A stretch of 64,000 bases of DNA, taken from the NCBI GenBank assembly GCA_024699325.1, contig JAILPS010000042.1, forward strand, positions 1-64,000, read 5' to 3'. The translations under genes and the position numbers were made by a program. This DNA comes from Lachnospiraceae bacterium (GTDB taxonomy: Bacteria; Bacillota; Clostridia; Lachnospirales; Lachnospiraceae). The notes beneath the pieces are model-generated. The model was not told the origin of the DNA. It made no database searches and saw nothing but the letters and a program-made list of their open reading frames with translations. Positions within the stretch are counted from its first letter, which is position 1, and each line of letters starts with the position of its first letter. This document shows, piece after piece, positions 1-9,069 of this stretch.

Positions 1-1
1 C

Positions 2-820
2 ACGGATATCATGGATAACCCCGGGGATGCGAAGTACGGACTCACAACAGAGCAGATGTTTGAGGCGTTTAAGATACTTAAGGCCAAGGGCGTTAAGCAT
101 TTTGGAATTCATGCATTCCTCGCGTCAAACACACTCACAAATCTGTACTATCCACTTCTGGCTAAGACTCTGTTTGAGATTGCAGTCAAGCTTAAGGAGG
201 AGTGCGGCGTGCATATCGCCTTCATAAACCTCTCAGGCGGTATCGGCATCCCTTATAAGCCAACAGACACAGCCAACGATATCGACGTTATCGCAGAGGG
301 CGTTCACAAGGCTTACGACGAGATTTTAGTTCCTGCAGGAATGGACGATGTGGCAATTTACACAGAGCTTGGAAGATATATGTTGGGACCATTCGGAGCA
401 TTAGTTACAACAGCTATCCATGAGAAGCACACACACAAGGAGTACATCGGCTGCGACGCCTGTGCTGCAAACCTTATGAGACCTGCAATGTACGGCGCAT
501 ATCACCACATCACGGTCATGGGCAAGGAAAATGAGCCCTGCGATCACAAGTATGACATCACGGGTTCACTTTGCGAGAACAACGACAAGTTCGCAATCGA
601 CAGAATGCTTCCAAAGATTGACATGGGAGACCTCCTCTATATCCACGACACAGGAGCTCACGGCTTCTCCATGGGATATAACTACAACGGACGATTAAGA
701 AGCGCAGAGCTTCTCTATAAGGAGGACGGAAGCGTCGAGATGATCAGAAGAGCTGAGACCCCGAAGGATTATTTCGCGACATTTGACTTCTCAGATATTT
801 TAAAGAAGATGGAATATTAA
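2..820 (+). CDS. lysA: Diaminopimelate decarboxylase, 3' part (5' end outside window)
   Basis: This is the C-terminal ~272 residues of a fold-III PLP enzyme that decarboxylates meso-diaminopimelate to L-lysine in the cytoplasm. The frame is open from base 2, so the ATG at 11 is internal and roughly a third of a usual ~420-residue enzyme is missing. Visible landmarks are the glycine-rich phosphate-binding GGIGIP, the E-x-G-R segment (ELGRYM), the GCDAC...RPAMYGAYH block, and CENND, which carries the Cys that completes the partner subunit's active site. The tail YNGRLRSAELL is also typical. Ornithine or arginine decarboxylase of the same fold is less likely because the CDAC/RPAMY block fits LysA. 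A gene follows 78 bases later. Confidence 0.88.
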   Translation, partial: TDIMDNPGDAKYGLTTEQMFEAFKILKAKGVKHFGIHAFLASNTLTNLYYPLLAKTLFEIAVKLKEECGVHIAFINLSGGIGIPYKPTDTANDIDVIAEGVHKAYDEILVPAGMDDVAIYTELGRYMLGPFGALVTTAIHEKHTHKEYIGCDACAANLMRPAMYGAYHHITVMGKENEPCDHKYDITGSLCENNDKFAIDRMLPKIDMGDLLYIHDTGAHGFSMGYNYNGRLRSAELLYKEDGSVEMIRRAETPKDYFATFDFSDILKKMEY

Positions 821-846
821 TTCGGGCCTGGGAGGCCTGACAAATC

Positions 847-873
847 ATGTGGCGGCCCGGACAACCGCCACAT
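847..873 (+). other. Perfect 9-bp inverted repeat before the aldo/keto reductase
   Basis: Bases 847-855 and 865-873 are exact reverse complements around a 9-base loop. No T-run follows, so it is not a standard terminator. It lies between the lysA stop and the reductase ribosome binding site and could be a processing or attenuating hairpin. It also contains an in-frame ATG at 847, which makes that ATG an unlikely start. Confidence 0.5.
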
Positions 874-897
874 TACATAAAGAAAAAGAGGGTGTAT

Positions 898-2052
898 ATG
901 GTAGAGACTAAGAAACTTGGGTTTGGTTTGATGAGACTTCCTCTGACAGATGGAAATGACCCTACCAGCATCGATTATGAGCAGGTCTGCCGCATGGTTG
1001 ACACGTTCATAGACAGGGGATTTACGTATTTTGATACAGCCTACATGTATCACAACGGCGAGAGCGAGAAGATGGTTAAGAAGGCGTTGGTCAGCAGGCA
1101 TAAGCGCGACACATTTACGCTTGCCACCAAGATGCCCACCATGCATCTTCGCGTTGCCGAGGATATGCCTAGGATTTTTGCCGAGCAGTGCGAGAAATGT
1201 GGTGTGGACTACTTCGACTACTACTTAATCCACTGCCTGAACACGGGGCTTTACGATACCGCAACCAAGCTTAAGACATTCGAGTTTTGCGAGAATCTTA
1301 AGAGGGAGGGCAGGATTAAGAAGCTCGGCTTCTCGTTCCACGATAAGGCGGATGTGCTGGAGAGGATTCTTCACGACCATCCGGATGTGGATTTTGTGCA
1401 GCTTCAGATAAACTACCTCGACTGGGAGGATTCAGGCGTTCAGTCAAGACTGTGCTACGAGGTTGCGAAGAAATACGACAAGAAGATCGTCATCATGGAG
1501 CCGGTCAAGGGCGGAACCCTGGCGAGCGTTCCAGAGGGCGTGGAGAAGATGTTTAAGGAGATTAACCCGGAGCTTAGCGTTCCGTCATGGGCCATCAGGT
1601 TTGTGGCAGGTCTTCCAAATGTTGCCATGGTGCTAAGCGGCATGAGTAACTATGAGCAGCTTCTCGACAACACTTCATACATGCAGGATTTTAAGCCCTT
1701 AAATGAAGTGGAGATGGACGCAGTTTGGAAGGCTGCGGACATGATTAAGACTAAGATTAGCATCGGCTGCACGGCGTGCCACTACTGCACGGAGAAGTGC
1801 CCGAAGAATATCGCAACACCTGAGTATTTCGGGCTGTATAATAAGTTCCAGCACACGGATAAGGAGGATAGAAAACCCCTTATCGAGGAGTATCAGGAGC
1901 TTACGCTCACACACGGCGCAGCCAGCGAATGCATCAGATGTATGCAGTGCGAGAGAATGTGTCCACAGCAGCTCCCGATAGTATCGCTTCTCAACAAGGT
2001 GAAGAAGTCGTTTGAGGGACGCGCGGCTCAGGCTCTCATGGAAGAAACATAG
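898..2052 (+). CDS. Aldo/keto reductase with C-terminal 4Fe-4S dicluster domain
   Basis: This is a predicted cytoplasmic oxidoreductase of the ferredoxin-fused aldo/keto reductase family, 384 residues from the ATG at 898. The N-terminal TIM barrel shows the usual tetrad as D46, Y51, K78 and H112 (DTAYMY, ATKMP, YLIHC). The C-terminal ~90 residues carry two Cys clusters, CTACHYCTEKCP and CIRCMQCERMCP, matching a 2x[4Fe-4S] ferredoxin. The 898 start follows AAGAGGG at 8-bp spacing and begins MVETKKLGFG, whereas the in-frame ATG at 847 lies in a hairpin. Its stop overlaps the ribosome binding site of the next gene, so the two are probably cotranscribed. The physiological substrate cannot be read from the sequence. 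Confidence 0.88.
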   Translation: MVETKKLGFGLMRLPLTDGNDPTSIDYEQVCRMVDTFIDRGFTYFDTAYMYHNGESEKMVKKALVSRHKRDTFTLATKMPTMHLRVAEDMPRIFAEQCEKCGVDYFDYYLIHCLNTGLYDTATKLKTFEFCENLKREGRIKKLGFSFHDKADVLERILHDHPDVDFVQLQINYLDWEDSGVQSRLCYEVAKKYDKKIVIMEPVKGGTLASVPEGVEKMFKEINPELSVPSWAIRFVAGLPNVAMVLSGMSNYEQLLDNTSYMQDFKPLNEVEMDAVWKAADMIKTKISIGCTACHYCTEKCPKNIATPEYFGLYNKFQHTDKEDRKPLIEEYQELTLTHGAASECIRCMQCERMCPQQLPIVSLLNKVKKSFEGRAAQALMEET

Positions 2053-2062
2053 AGGTAACTAC

Positions 2063-2767
2063 ATGTCATTTGTTCAGTTTGATAACGTGATTAAGGAGTA
2101 CGGCTCTGCCAAGACCGCGACCATAAGGGCGCTTGACGGCGCATCATTTGCAGTTGAGGAGGGAACTCTTACGGTAATCCTAGGCTCGAGCGGCGCCGGC
2201 AAAACCACGGCGCTAAACATCTTAGGAGGCATGGACACCGCCACGAGCGGCGATGTGTATGTGGGCGGCAAGAAGCTCACGGCTCTGTCAGAGAAGGAGC
2301 TCATAAGATACAGGAGATTGGATATAGGCTTCGTGTTCCAGTTCTACAACCTGGTTCCGAACCTCACCGCCCTTGAAAATGTTGAGCTTGCAACCCAGAT
2401 CTGCCCCAACAGCCTGGACTGCAGGGAGGTCATGAAGAAGGTCGGACTAGGTGCCCGCATGGGCAATTTCCCGGCCCAGCTCTCAGGCGGTGAGCAGCAG
2501 CGTGTAGCCATAGCAAGAGCTCTGGCCAAAAACCCGAAGCTTCTGTTATGCGACGAGCCCACAGGAGCGCTTGACTACAACACAGGTAAGCAGATATTGC
2601 AGCTCCTACAGGACACCTGCAGAAGGGATGGCATCACGGTTATCATAATCACACACAACTCTGCAATCGCCCCCATGGCGGACAGAGTGGTAAAATTCAA
2701 GTCCGGAAAAATCACATCTGTGAGGGACAACGAGAATCCGACACCTATCGCGGACATAGAATGGTAG
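2063..2767 (+). CDS. ABC transporter ATP-binding protein (MacB/LolD type), no permease beside it
   Basis: This is a 234-residue ABC ATPase. It shows Walker A GSSGAGKT (residues 41-48), the Q-loop in [17 protein letters not shown], the signature [15 protein letters not shown], Walker [13 protein letters not shown] and the H-switch in ITHNS. The [15 protein letters not shown] pattern is typical of ATPases that work with FtsX/MacB-like permeases in lipid, peptide or lipoprotein extrusion. The ATG at 2063 is preceded by AGAGGT, which overlaps the previous stop codon. A longer in-frame start at 2012 would overlap the upstream gene by 41 bases and has no better ribosome site. Unusually, no permease gene follows: the next 190 bases are non-coding and then comes ilvE. 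Confidence 0.88.
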   Translation: MSFVQFDNVIKEYGSAKTATIRALDGASFAVEEGTLTVILGSSGAGKTTALNILGGMDTATSGDVYVGGKKLTALSEKELIRYRRLDIGFVFQFYNLVPNLTALENVELATQICPNSLDCREVMKKVGLGARMGNFPAQLSGGEQQRVAIARALAKNPKLLLCDEPTGALDYNTGKQILQLLQDTCRRDGITVIIITHNSAIAPMADRVVKFKSGKITSVRDNENPTPIADIEW

Positions 2768-2877
2768 ACATGCTGGTCTGCATTTATAATCAGGTGCCCA
2801 TCAGAAAATATAACCAGAGGTTATGACAGATAGCAAAAATGAACCTAGCTGATTATGAAAATAATTGGCCTAACCTA

Positions 2878-2906
2878 TTGAATAATTATTTTTCTGGTGT
2901 TAAAAT
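2878..2906 (+). promoter_or_regulatory. Likely sigma-A promoter of ilvE
   Basis: TTGAAT (2878-2883) and TAAAAT (2901-2906) are separated by 17 bp, with a TG just before the -10 box. It sits 53 bp upstream of the ilvE start in an otherwise A/T-rich gap. Confidence 0.6.
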
Positions 2907-2915
2907 TGTTCGCAA

Positions 2916-2933
2916 AGCTGTTTAAAAACAGCT
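2916..2933 (+). promoter_or_regulatory. Short palindrome at the predicted ilvE transcription start
   Basis: AGCTGTT (2916-2922) and AACAGCT (2927-2933) form a 7-bp inverted repeat beginning about 10 bp after the -10 box. The position suits a repressor operator or a 5'-terminal stem-loop. No regulator can be named. Confidence 0.35.
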
Positions 2934-2958
2934 AAACTTAGCGAAAAGAGGTCGTGAC

Positions 2959-3984
2959 ATGGAAAAGAAAAACATTGACTGGTCAAGTCTTGGATTTGGC
3001 TATATGGAGACAGATATGAGCTTCGTTGCAACATACAGGAACGGAGCATGGGAAGAGGGTAAGCTCGTCAAGGAGCACACCATCACAATGAGCGAGTGCG
3101 CATGCGTTTTACAGTATGCACAGACCTGTTTTGAGGGCCTGAAGGCTTACACAACTGAGGACGGCAAGATTGTCTGCTTCAGACCTGACTTAAACGCATC
3201 ACGTATGGCTGATTCCTGCAGAAGACTTGAGATGCCTGTATATCCTGAGGACAAGTTCATCGAGGCAGTTGAGGCAGTTGTCAAGGCTAACGCAGCGTGG
3301 GTTCCACCATACGGCAGCGGCGCAACACTCTACATCAGACCATTTATGTTTGGTATCAACTCAGTCATCGGAGTTAAGCCTGCTGACGAGTACCAGTTCA
3401 GAATCTTAGTCACACCTGTTGGACCATATTTTAAGGGCGGCGCTAAGCCAATCACAATCACAGTAAGTGATTTTGACCGCGCGGCACCTCACGGAACAGG
3501 CAACATCAAGGCTGGTCTCAACTACGCCATGAGCTTACATCCAATCATGGAGGCTCACAGAAACGGCTTCGCTGAGAACATGTATCTTGATCCTGCAACA
3601 AGAAGCAAGGTTGAGGAGACAGGCGGTGCCAACTTCATGTTCATCACCAAGGACGGCAAGTTTGTAACACCTAAGTCAGACAGCATCCTTCCTTCAATCA
3701 CAAGAAGATCTCTCATGATTGTTGCCGAGAAGTATTTAGGACTCACAGTTGAGCACAGAGAGGTTTACTTCGACGAGCTTAAGGATTTCGCAGAGTGCGG
3801 TCTGTGCGGAACAGCAGCAGTTATCTCTCCTGTCGGCAAGATCTGCTACAAGGGTGGCGAGATCAACTTCCCAAGCGGAATGGACGAGATGGGACCTGTT
3901 ACCAAGAAGCTCTATGAGACACTTACAGGCATTCAGCAGGGCCACATCGAGGCACCTGAGGGATGGATTAAGGTTATAGAGTAA
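2959..3984 (+). CDS. ilvE: Branched-chain amino acid aminotransferase
   Basis: This fold-IV PLP aminotransferase interconverts leucine, isoleucine and valine with their 2-oxo acids using glutamate/2-oxoglutarate. It has 341 residues, the usual length for the class. The probable PLP lysine is K184 in GNIKAGLNY. Other family marks are QTCFEGLKAY near residue 56, YIRPFMFG near 125 and the EVYFDELKDFAECGLCGTAAVISPV block that closes the active site. AAGAGG lies upstream of the ATG. It has its own promoter and a strong terminator, so it is probably a single-gene transcript. Confidence 0.93.
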   Translation: MEKKNIDWSSLGFGYMETDMSFVATYRNGAWEEGKLVKEHTITMSECACVLQYAQTCFEGLKAYTTEDGKIVCFRPDLNASRMADSCRRLEMPVYPEDKFIEAVEAVVKANAAWVPPYGSGATLYIRPFMFGINSVIGVKPADEYQFRILVTPVGPYFKGGAKPITITVSDFDRAAPHGTGNIKAGLNYAMSLHPIMEAHRNGFAENMYLDPATRSKVEETGGANFMFITKDGKFVTPKSDSILPSITRRSLMIVAEKYLGLTVEHREVYFDELKDFAECGLCGTAAVISPVGKICYKGGEINFPSGMDEMGPVTKKLYETLTGIQQGHIEAPEGWIKVIE

Positions 3985-4005
3985 TACATCATTCATCGAC
4001 TTATG

Positions 4006-4042
4006 TAGGCGATTCTCAGTCAACAGGGAATCGCCTATTTTT
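4006..4042 (+). terminator. Rho-independent terminator after ilvE
   Basis: A 10-bp stem (4006-4015 with 4028-4037) is followed directly by TTTTT. Confidence 0.85.
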
Positions 4043-4077
4043 AAAACCAGACTGTGTCTGATTATTGGGGTTTGTTT

Positions 4078-5853
4078 ATGGTTAGGAATTTATTTAAAAA
4101 TGGTGGCCTGATGGCGCTTTGCTGCGCCTTAATTATGTGCGGATGTGCAGGTGAAACGGACAAAACACCTGAGACGACTTCCCCTGTGGAGAGCGTGGAG
4201 ACCACGGCTGAGGTCACGACCACAGCGGTTTTGGAGACCACGCCGGTGGAGACTACGACTGCAGAGCCTGAGGTAGTTAGCTTCGAGGAGACGCAGAAGG
4301 CTGTATGGTTTAGTAAGAGCGAGGGCTTTTACAGCGAGGACCTTGACATCGAGCTTAAGGTTAACGGCGCGCAGGGCGTGATACGCTACACGCTTGACGG
4401 AAGCGAGCCCACCGAGACCTCAGAGGAGTACACGGGCAAGATAACACTTCTTGCCGCAAACAGAACCAACCCCAACTGCTATCTGGTGAGGGCGAAGGTT
4501 TTCTACAGTGACGGAAGCTCATCCGAGGACGTGGCCCACACATATTTTGTGGACGTGGATGTGGACGAGCGCTTCACAACATATGTATTTGCGCTGTGGG
4601 GTGACCCGGACGAGATAGCCACACTTCTTGAAAACTACTCAGCCAGAGGCCGCGAGAGCGAGAAGGAGATATATGTTGCAGCATTTGACGATAAGGGAAA
4701 CTGGGAGTTTTCACAGTTTTGCGGCGTCAGAGTCTACGGAGGGGCCTCAAGAGAATCCTCCATCAAGTCCCTCAAGCTCTTTGCGAGGAAGTCCTATGAC
4801 TCCCTTAACGGCAAGTTTAAGACAGACATGTTTGGAACTCTCGACGAAGAGGGCAAGGTAATCGATAAATACGACAAGTTAGTCCTTCGAAATGCGGGCA
4901 ATGATTTCCAGTTTGCATATATCAGGGACGAGCTTAACCAGGTGCTTGCCATGAAGGCGGGCTACACGGACTACGAGGGAGTAATCCCTGTGGTTGGCTA
5001 CTTAAACGGAAGCTACTACGGCTTCTACTGGCTCCATGAGAATTACTGCGACGAATATTTCCAGCAAAAATACGGCAAGGCCGACGGCGAGTTCGTCGTC
5101 ATAGAGGGCAATGACCAGTGGAAGTTCGACAAGTTCATGACAGAGGACGAGGAGCCCTATTACAACGAATTCAACGAGATGTATCAGGATATCACGGCGA
5201 GAGACCTGACGGACGATGCAGTTTACGCAGAGCTTAAGGAGAAGCTTGACGTTGAAAACTATCTTGACTACTTCGCATTTAATATTTACTTCTGTAACGC
5301 CGACTGGCCAAACAACAACATGAAGTGTTACAGATACTACGCCCCGGAGGGTTCAGAGTACGGCGAGGGCGTCTATGACGGAAGATGGAGATTCCTTCTC
5401 CACGACATGGACTACTCCTATGGAATGTACGACCAGACGAAGGTTATGGCCAACTACGATAACCTGAAGAGGATTATGAACGCCTCCCATGAAAAATACG
5501 CTCCGCTGTTCACACTTCTCATGCAGAGAGAGGACTGCAGAATGTATTTTGCAGATAAGCTGGTTGAGCTCATGAACGGCGTGTTCACCTACCAGAGCAT
5601 CATAGGAACTCTTGAGGAGATGAGCGAGCTTCGCGCCACAGAGATGGCATACTACTATCAGTACCTCGAAGGGCTTAGAAACCAGGGAGATGCAAGCATC
5701 TGGACCAGAAGCAGCCATCTTCAGAACTATTATGACCAGATTAAGGCGTTTGCGACATCCAGACCTGCGTACATGATCAAGTTCATGGAGGCGGACCTCG
5801 GAGTCACAATCGTGGATGACAACGGAACATTTAAGATAGAGTTAGGAGAGTAA
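4078..5853 (+). CDS. CotH-family lipoprotein with chitobiase-type N-terminal module
   Basis: This 591-residue surface lipoprotein starts at the ATG at 4078. A hydrophobic stretch ends in the lipobox MCGC (C23). A Thr/Glu/Pro-rich spacer with repeated ETT follows. Next is an Ig-like chitobiase C-terminal type module (FYSEDLDIELKV...YTLDGSEPT), then a CotH kinase-like region of about 400 residues with GVRVYGGASR, LRNAGND, GFYWLHENYCDEYF and LLHDMDYSYG. CotH proteins have an atypical kinase fold and occur in spore coats and on non-sporing fibre degraders; the substrate here is unknown. The gene is followed 2 bp later by an esterase gene and then lgt, which makes the lipid anchor, so an operon is likely. 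Starting at 4054 would put about 8 extra residues before the signal peptide. Confidence 0.82.
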   Translation: MVRNLFKNGGLMALCCALIMCGCAGETDKTPETTSPVESVETTAEVTTTAVLETTPVETTTAEPEVVSFEETQKAVWFSKSEGFYSEDLDIELKVNGAQGVIRYTLDGSEPTETSEEYTGKITLLAANRTNPNCYLVRAKVFYSDGSSSEDVAHTYFVDVDVDERFTTYVFALWGDPDEIATLLENYSARGRESEKEIYVAAFDDKGNWEFSQFCGVRVYGGASRESSIKSLKLFARKSYDSLNGKFKTDMFGTLDEEGKVIDKYDKLVLRNAGNDFQFAYIRDELNQVLAMKAGYTDYEGVIPVVGYLNGSYYGFYWLHENYCDEYFQQKYGKADGEFVVIEGNDQWKFDKFMTEDEEPYYNEFNEMYQDITARDLTDDAVYAELKEKLDVENYLDYFAFNIYFCNADWPNNNMKCYRYYAPEGSEYGEGVYDGRWRFLLHDMDYSYGMYDQTKVMANYDNLKRIMNASHEKYAPLFTLLMQREDCRMYFADKLVELMNGVFTYQSIIGTLEEMSELRATEMAYYYQYLEGLRNQGDASIWTRSSHLQNYYDQIKAFATSRPAYMIKFMEADLGVTIVDDNGTFKIELGE

Positions 5854-5855
5854 TC

Positions 5856-7418
5856 ATGGCAGAATTCAGAGTTGCGGCAGTGTTTAGCGACAACTGCGTG
5901 CTTCAAAGAGATAAGAATGTCACTATTTTTGGTGAGGGCGAGGACGGCAAATGCGTCACCGTCTCCATCCTTGGAAAAACTTATACAGGTGTGGTTAAGG
6001 GAGAACGCTTCGAGGTGGAGATACCCCCTATGAAGGCTCAGACGGGCCTCACATTTACAGTTAGCTGCGGGGACGCTGAGAAGACATTTTACAACGTTGC
6101 AGTCGGCGAGGTCTGGCTTGCAGGCGGACAGTCAAACATGGAGTTTGAGCTTCACAACATGAAGGGCGGCATGGAGCATCTCAAAAATGATCATCCAAAT
6201 GTTCGCTTCTACTACACCAACAAGATCGCAAATATGGACGAGAAGTTTTTCGCCGCCGAGAGAAATTCAGGCTGGGGAGAGTTCTCTGAGCAGGGCGCGC
6301 AGGCCTGGTCAGCGGTTGGATATCTGTTTGCAAAGAAGCTCTCAGAGGACTTAGGCGTGACGGTTGGAGTCATCGGCTGCAACTGGGGCGGAACGAGCTG
6401 CTCTGCGTGGATGAGCAGAAAGTCCTTAGAGGAGGACGCAGAGCTTAAATCCTATGTGGATGAATATGACGCCGCAATAGAGGGCAAGAGCGAACAGGAG
6501 CAGATTAAGGAGTACGCTGACTACGAGGAGTACGACAGAAAGTGGAACGAGGAGGCTAACAAGATATATGCCACCGAGCCCAATATCGCCTGGGACGAGC
6601 TTCAGAAGAAGATTGGCCCGAATAAGTGGCCGGGACCTATGTGCTGCGTAAACCCCTTCAGACCTGCAGGACTATATAAATGCATGCTTCAGAGAGTTAT
6701 GCCATACACACTCAGAGGCTTCATATACTATCAGGGCGAGAGCGATGACCACAAGCCAAATATGTATTTCAAGCTGTTTAGCAAGCTCATCCAGCACTGG
6801 AGAGACGACTGGAGGGACGACGAGCTGCCATTCCTCTTCGTACAGCTTCCTATGCACAAATACGCGGCTGACCCTGACTACAAGCACTGGTGCTTAATCA
6901 GAGAGGCGCAGGACCGCGTTTACAGAACTGTGAAGAATACAGGCATGGCAGTCATAATCGACGCCGGAGAATTCAACGAAATCCACCCCAAGGACAAGGA
7001 GCCGGTGGGCTACAGGCTTGCGCTTCAGGCGCTTGACCATGTGTACGGCAGGCTCTCAGAGGACGAGGCCAACGGGCCAATCTATGATCACTATATCGTC
7101 AACGGCGATAAGATGGAGATATATTTTAAGCACTCAGCCGGCGCCTTTAAGCTTAAGGGCGGGATGTCAGGCTTTGAGATTGCAGGAAGCGATAAGCAGT
7201 ATGTAAATGCTTCGGCTGCAATCTGTAAAGATGCTATAGTTCTTACAAGCCCGGAAGTTGATAAGCCTGTGTATGCGAGATACCTGTGGACCAACTACGG
7301 CGAGGTAACGCTTTACGGCGCTAACGACATTCCTGTGGCTCCGTTTAGAACCAGCAGGGACGACACCGCCACAGAGGTTAAGTCTGAAGTGAAGATACAG
7401 CAGGTTATGGAACTGTAG
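5856..7418 (+). CDS. SGNH-type sialate/carbohydrate O-acetylesterase
   Basis: This 520-residue protein belongs to the sialate O-acetylesterase (SASA) family, which removes acetyl groups from sugars. An Ig-like domain at residues 5-80 precedes the block I serine in LAGGQSNME (S93). The Gly and Asn blocks are IGCNWGGTSCSAW and YYQGESD, and the catalytic Asp/His pair lies in NEIHPKDKEPVGYRLA. A C-terminal beta domain follows. There is no signal peptide, so the enzyme may be cytoplasmic and act on imported acetylated oligosaccharides, for example from hemicellulose; that substrate is inference. It starts 2 bp after the CotH stop with GGAGA upstream. Confidence 0.85.
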   Translation: MAEFRVAAVFSDNCVLQRDKNVTIFGEGEDGKCVTVSILGKTYTGVVKGERFEVEIPPMKAQTGLTFTVSCGDAEKTFYNVAVGEVWLAGGQSNMEFELHNMKGGMEHLKNDHPNVRFYYTNKIANMDEKFFAAERNSGWGEFSEQGAQAWSAVGYLFAKKLSEDLGVTVGVIGCNWGGTSCSAWMSRKSLEEDAELKSYVDEYDAAIEGKSEQEQIKEYADYEEYDRKWNEEANKIYATEPNIAWDELQKKIGPNKWPGPMCCVNPFRPAGLYKCMLQRVMPYTLRGFIYYQGESDDHKPNMYFKLFSKLIQHWRDDWRDDELPFLFVQLPMHKYAADPDYKHWCLIREAQDRVYRTVKNTGMAVIIDAGEFNEIHPKDKEPVGYRLALQALDHVYGRLSEDEANGPIYDHYIVNGDKMEIYFKHSAGAFKLKGGMSGFEIAGSDKQYVNASAAICKDAIVLTSPEVDKPVYARYLWTNYGEVTLYGANDIPVAPFRTSRDDTATEVKSEVKIQQVMEL

Positions 7419-7427
7419 GAGGTTGAT

Positions 7428-8378
7428 ATGGGAGTATTTGCAACTGACGTGTTTGACATATGGTTCGTCAATCTTGGAATCAAAATCGACAATCTGGTGA
7501 GCTACTTCTCTGTGTTTGGCTTTAAGATTATGTTTTACGGCATAATCGTGGGCCTGGGCATCGTAGGAGGAATATGGATTGCCGCTCACCTGGCCGACAA
7601 GGAGGGCTTAGGAAACGATATCATATATGATCTGGCTCTTTTTGAGGTTCCGCTGTGTATCCTTGGCGCCAGAATTTATTATGTGATTTTTCAGTGGGAC
7701 TTCTATAAGGCAAATCCCGCAGAGATAATAAACCTTCGCGGAGGCGGTCTCGCCATATACGGCGCCGTCATCATGGCGTTCATCGTTTTGGCTGTATTTG
7801 TTAAGGTTAGGAAGGTCAGCCCCTGGAGAATAGCGGACTGCGCCATAAACGGTCTGATTTTAGGACAGGCCATCGGCCGCTGGGGTAACTTCTTTAACTG
7901 CGAGGCATTTGGCGGATACACAAACGGTCCGTTTGCCATGAGAATCAACAGAGCTCTTGTCAACACAAGCATGATCACAGAGCAGCTTGAAAATGATATG
8001 GCGACATATCTTCCTGAGTACGCCGCAGATTACATTCAGGTTCATCCGACATTTCTATACGAGTCTGTGTGGAACCTGTGCGTGTTCACCTTCATGCTGA
8101 TATACAGGAAGCATAAGAAGTTTGACGGCGAAATGCTTAGCGTGTACTTCATAGGCTACGGCATCGGCCGCTTCTTCATAGAGGGACTCAGAACAGACCA
8201 GCTTAAGCTCTGGGGCACGGACATCGCAGTCTCACAGATTGTGTCCATAATCCTCATAGTTGTGGGCGTTATCTTCCTGTTTTTCGGAAGGGCAAAGCTT
8301 GGCAAGGCTGAGGTTTCTGCTGTTACTTCTGAGGCAAAGGAAGAGGCAACAGAGAAAACCAAAACAGAGGAAGAGTAA
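7428..8378 (+). CDS. lgt: Prolipoprotein diacylglyceryl transferase
   Basis: Lgt moves diacylglycerol from phosphatidylglycerol onto the lipobox cysteine of prolipoproteins in the membrane. The 316-residue protein has about seven hydrophobic segments. It carries the family signature GQAIGRWGNFFNCEAFGG near residues 141-158, the upstream RGGGLAIYGA segment and the late GYGIGRFFIEGLRTDQL block. AGGAGG stands 6-7 bp before the ATG and overlaps the end of the esterase gene. The last ~25 residues are a Lys/Glu-rich cytoplasmic tail. The CotH lipoprotein in the same run would be a natural substrate. Confidence 0.93.
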   Translation: MGVFATDVFDIWFVNLGIKIDNLVSYFSVFGFKIMFYGIIVGLGIVGGIWIAAHLADKEGLGNDIIYDLALFEVPLCILGARIYYVIFQWDFYKANPAEIINLRGGGLAIYGAVIMAFIVLAVFVKVRKVSPWRIADCAINGLILGQAIGRWGNFFNCEAFGGYTNGPFAMRINRALVNTSMITEQLENDMATYLPEYAADYIQVHPTFLYESVWNLCVFTFMLIYRKHKKFDGEMLSVYFIGYGIGRFFIEGLRTDQLKLWGTDIAVSQIVSIILIVVGVIFLFFGRAKLGKAEVSAVTSEAKEEATEKTKTEEE

Positions 8379-8402
8379 GTAATTTTTATATTTTTAGGGC
8401 TT

Positions 8403-8438
8403 AAACCGCCGGTGTGCACAGCACATCGGCGGTTTTTT
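8403..8438 (+). terminator. Rho-independent terminator after lgt
   Basis: A GC-rich stem, 8403-8411 with 8427-8435 and partial pairing inside the loop, runs into a T6 tract. Confidence 0.85.
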
Positions 8439-8490
8439 GCGTTTGTGCAACAAAATGTGAAAAAAAGTTCAAAAAAGTGAAAAACAGGTA

Positions 8491-8519
8491 TTGAAATTCC
8501 AAATAAATTGCTTTATAGT
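8491..8519 (+). promoter_or_regulatory. Likely promoter of the mraZ-led division cluster
   Basis: TTGAAA (8491-8496) and TATAGT (8514-8519) are spaced 17 bp apart, upstream of the MraZ-type boxes. Confidence 0.6.
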
Positions 8520-8535
8520 TAAAAATGTCACGAAA

Positions 8536-8573
8536 GTGGGGAATTTATCCCATTTTGTGGGGAAAAGTGGTGG
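8536..8573 (+). promoter_or_regulatory. Probable MraZ operator: three GTGG-type repeats on one helix face
   Basis: GTGGGG at 8536 and 8557 and GTGGTGG at 8567 are spaced 21 and 10 bp apart, that is two turns and one turn of DNA. MraZ is known to bind tandem GTGGG-like repeats in front of its own gene. The boxes begin 17 bp after the predicted -10 element, so binding would block transcription or early elongation. Confidence 0.6.
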
Positions 8574-8599
8574 AATAAGCGCGAAAGGAGGACGCGGCA

Positions 8600-9043
8600 G
8601 TGGCTAAGCGTTTCAGAGGAAACTACACACATACCATAGATGCCAAGGGCAGACTTATCATCCCGGCTAAATACCGCGAACTTCTTGGAGAGAGATGTAT
8701 CGTCACCATAGGTCAGGAGACCTGTCTTGCGATATATACGGAGGAGGATTTCGAGGCTTTGGCCGAGAAACTCGAGCAGCTGCCCACCATGTCTGATGCT
8801 ACCATCAGACGCCTGAAGAGACATTTCGAATCAGACAGCGACGATCAGGAGTTTGACAAGCAGGGAAGAGTCATGGTTAACGCAAGCCTCAGGGAGAGCG
8901 CGCACATTGACTTAAACTCCGAGGTCAGCGTCAGAGGTATGGGAACACATATCGAGCTGTGGAACCCGCAGGAGTGGGCTAAATACAACGAAGATTTTGA
9001 TTTTGGTGAGAGCGGAACGGCGCTTGCGCCATATAACTTATAA
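8600..9043 (+). CDS. mraZ: Transcriptional regulator MraZ (GTG start)
   Basis: This 147-residue member of the double AbrB/SpoVT-fold MraZ family controls the dcw cluster. The two copies of the core motif are visible: [13 protein letters not shown] near residues 13-25 and [14 protein letters not shown] near 86-99. The GTG at 8600 follows AAAGGAGG by 8 bp. It opens the cell-division operon, and rsmH follows 26 bp later. Confidence 0.95.
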   Translation: MAKRFRGNYTHTIDAKGRLIIPAKYRELLGERCIVTIGQETCLAIYTEEDFEALAEKLEQLPTMSDATIRRLKRHFESDSDDQEFDKQGRVMVNASLRESAHIDLNSEVSVRGMGTHIELWNPQEWAKYNEDFDFGESGTALAPYNL

Positions 9044-9069
9044 AACCGGACCGTTTTGGGGAGGTAGAG

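Noticed and set aside
817..1146. Minus-strand frame of 109 codons over the start of the aldo/keto reductase
   Set aside because: It is the antisense shadow of a gene with clear catalytic motifs, has no ribosome site and no recognisable protein features.
2768..2958. Possible T-box or other leader before ilvE
   Set aside because: No TGG-type T-box core, specifier loop or antiterminator is visible; only a promoter and a small palindrome are seen.
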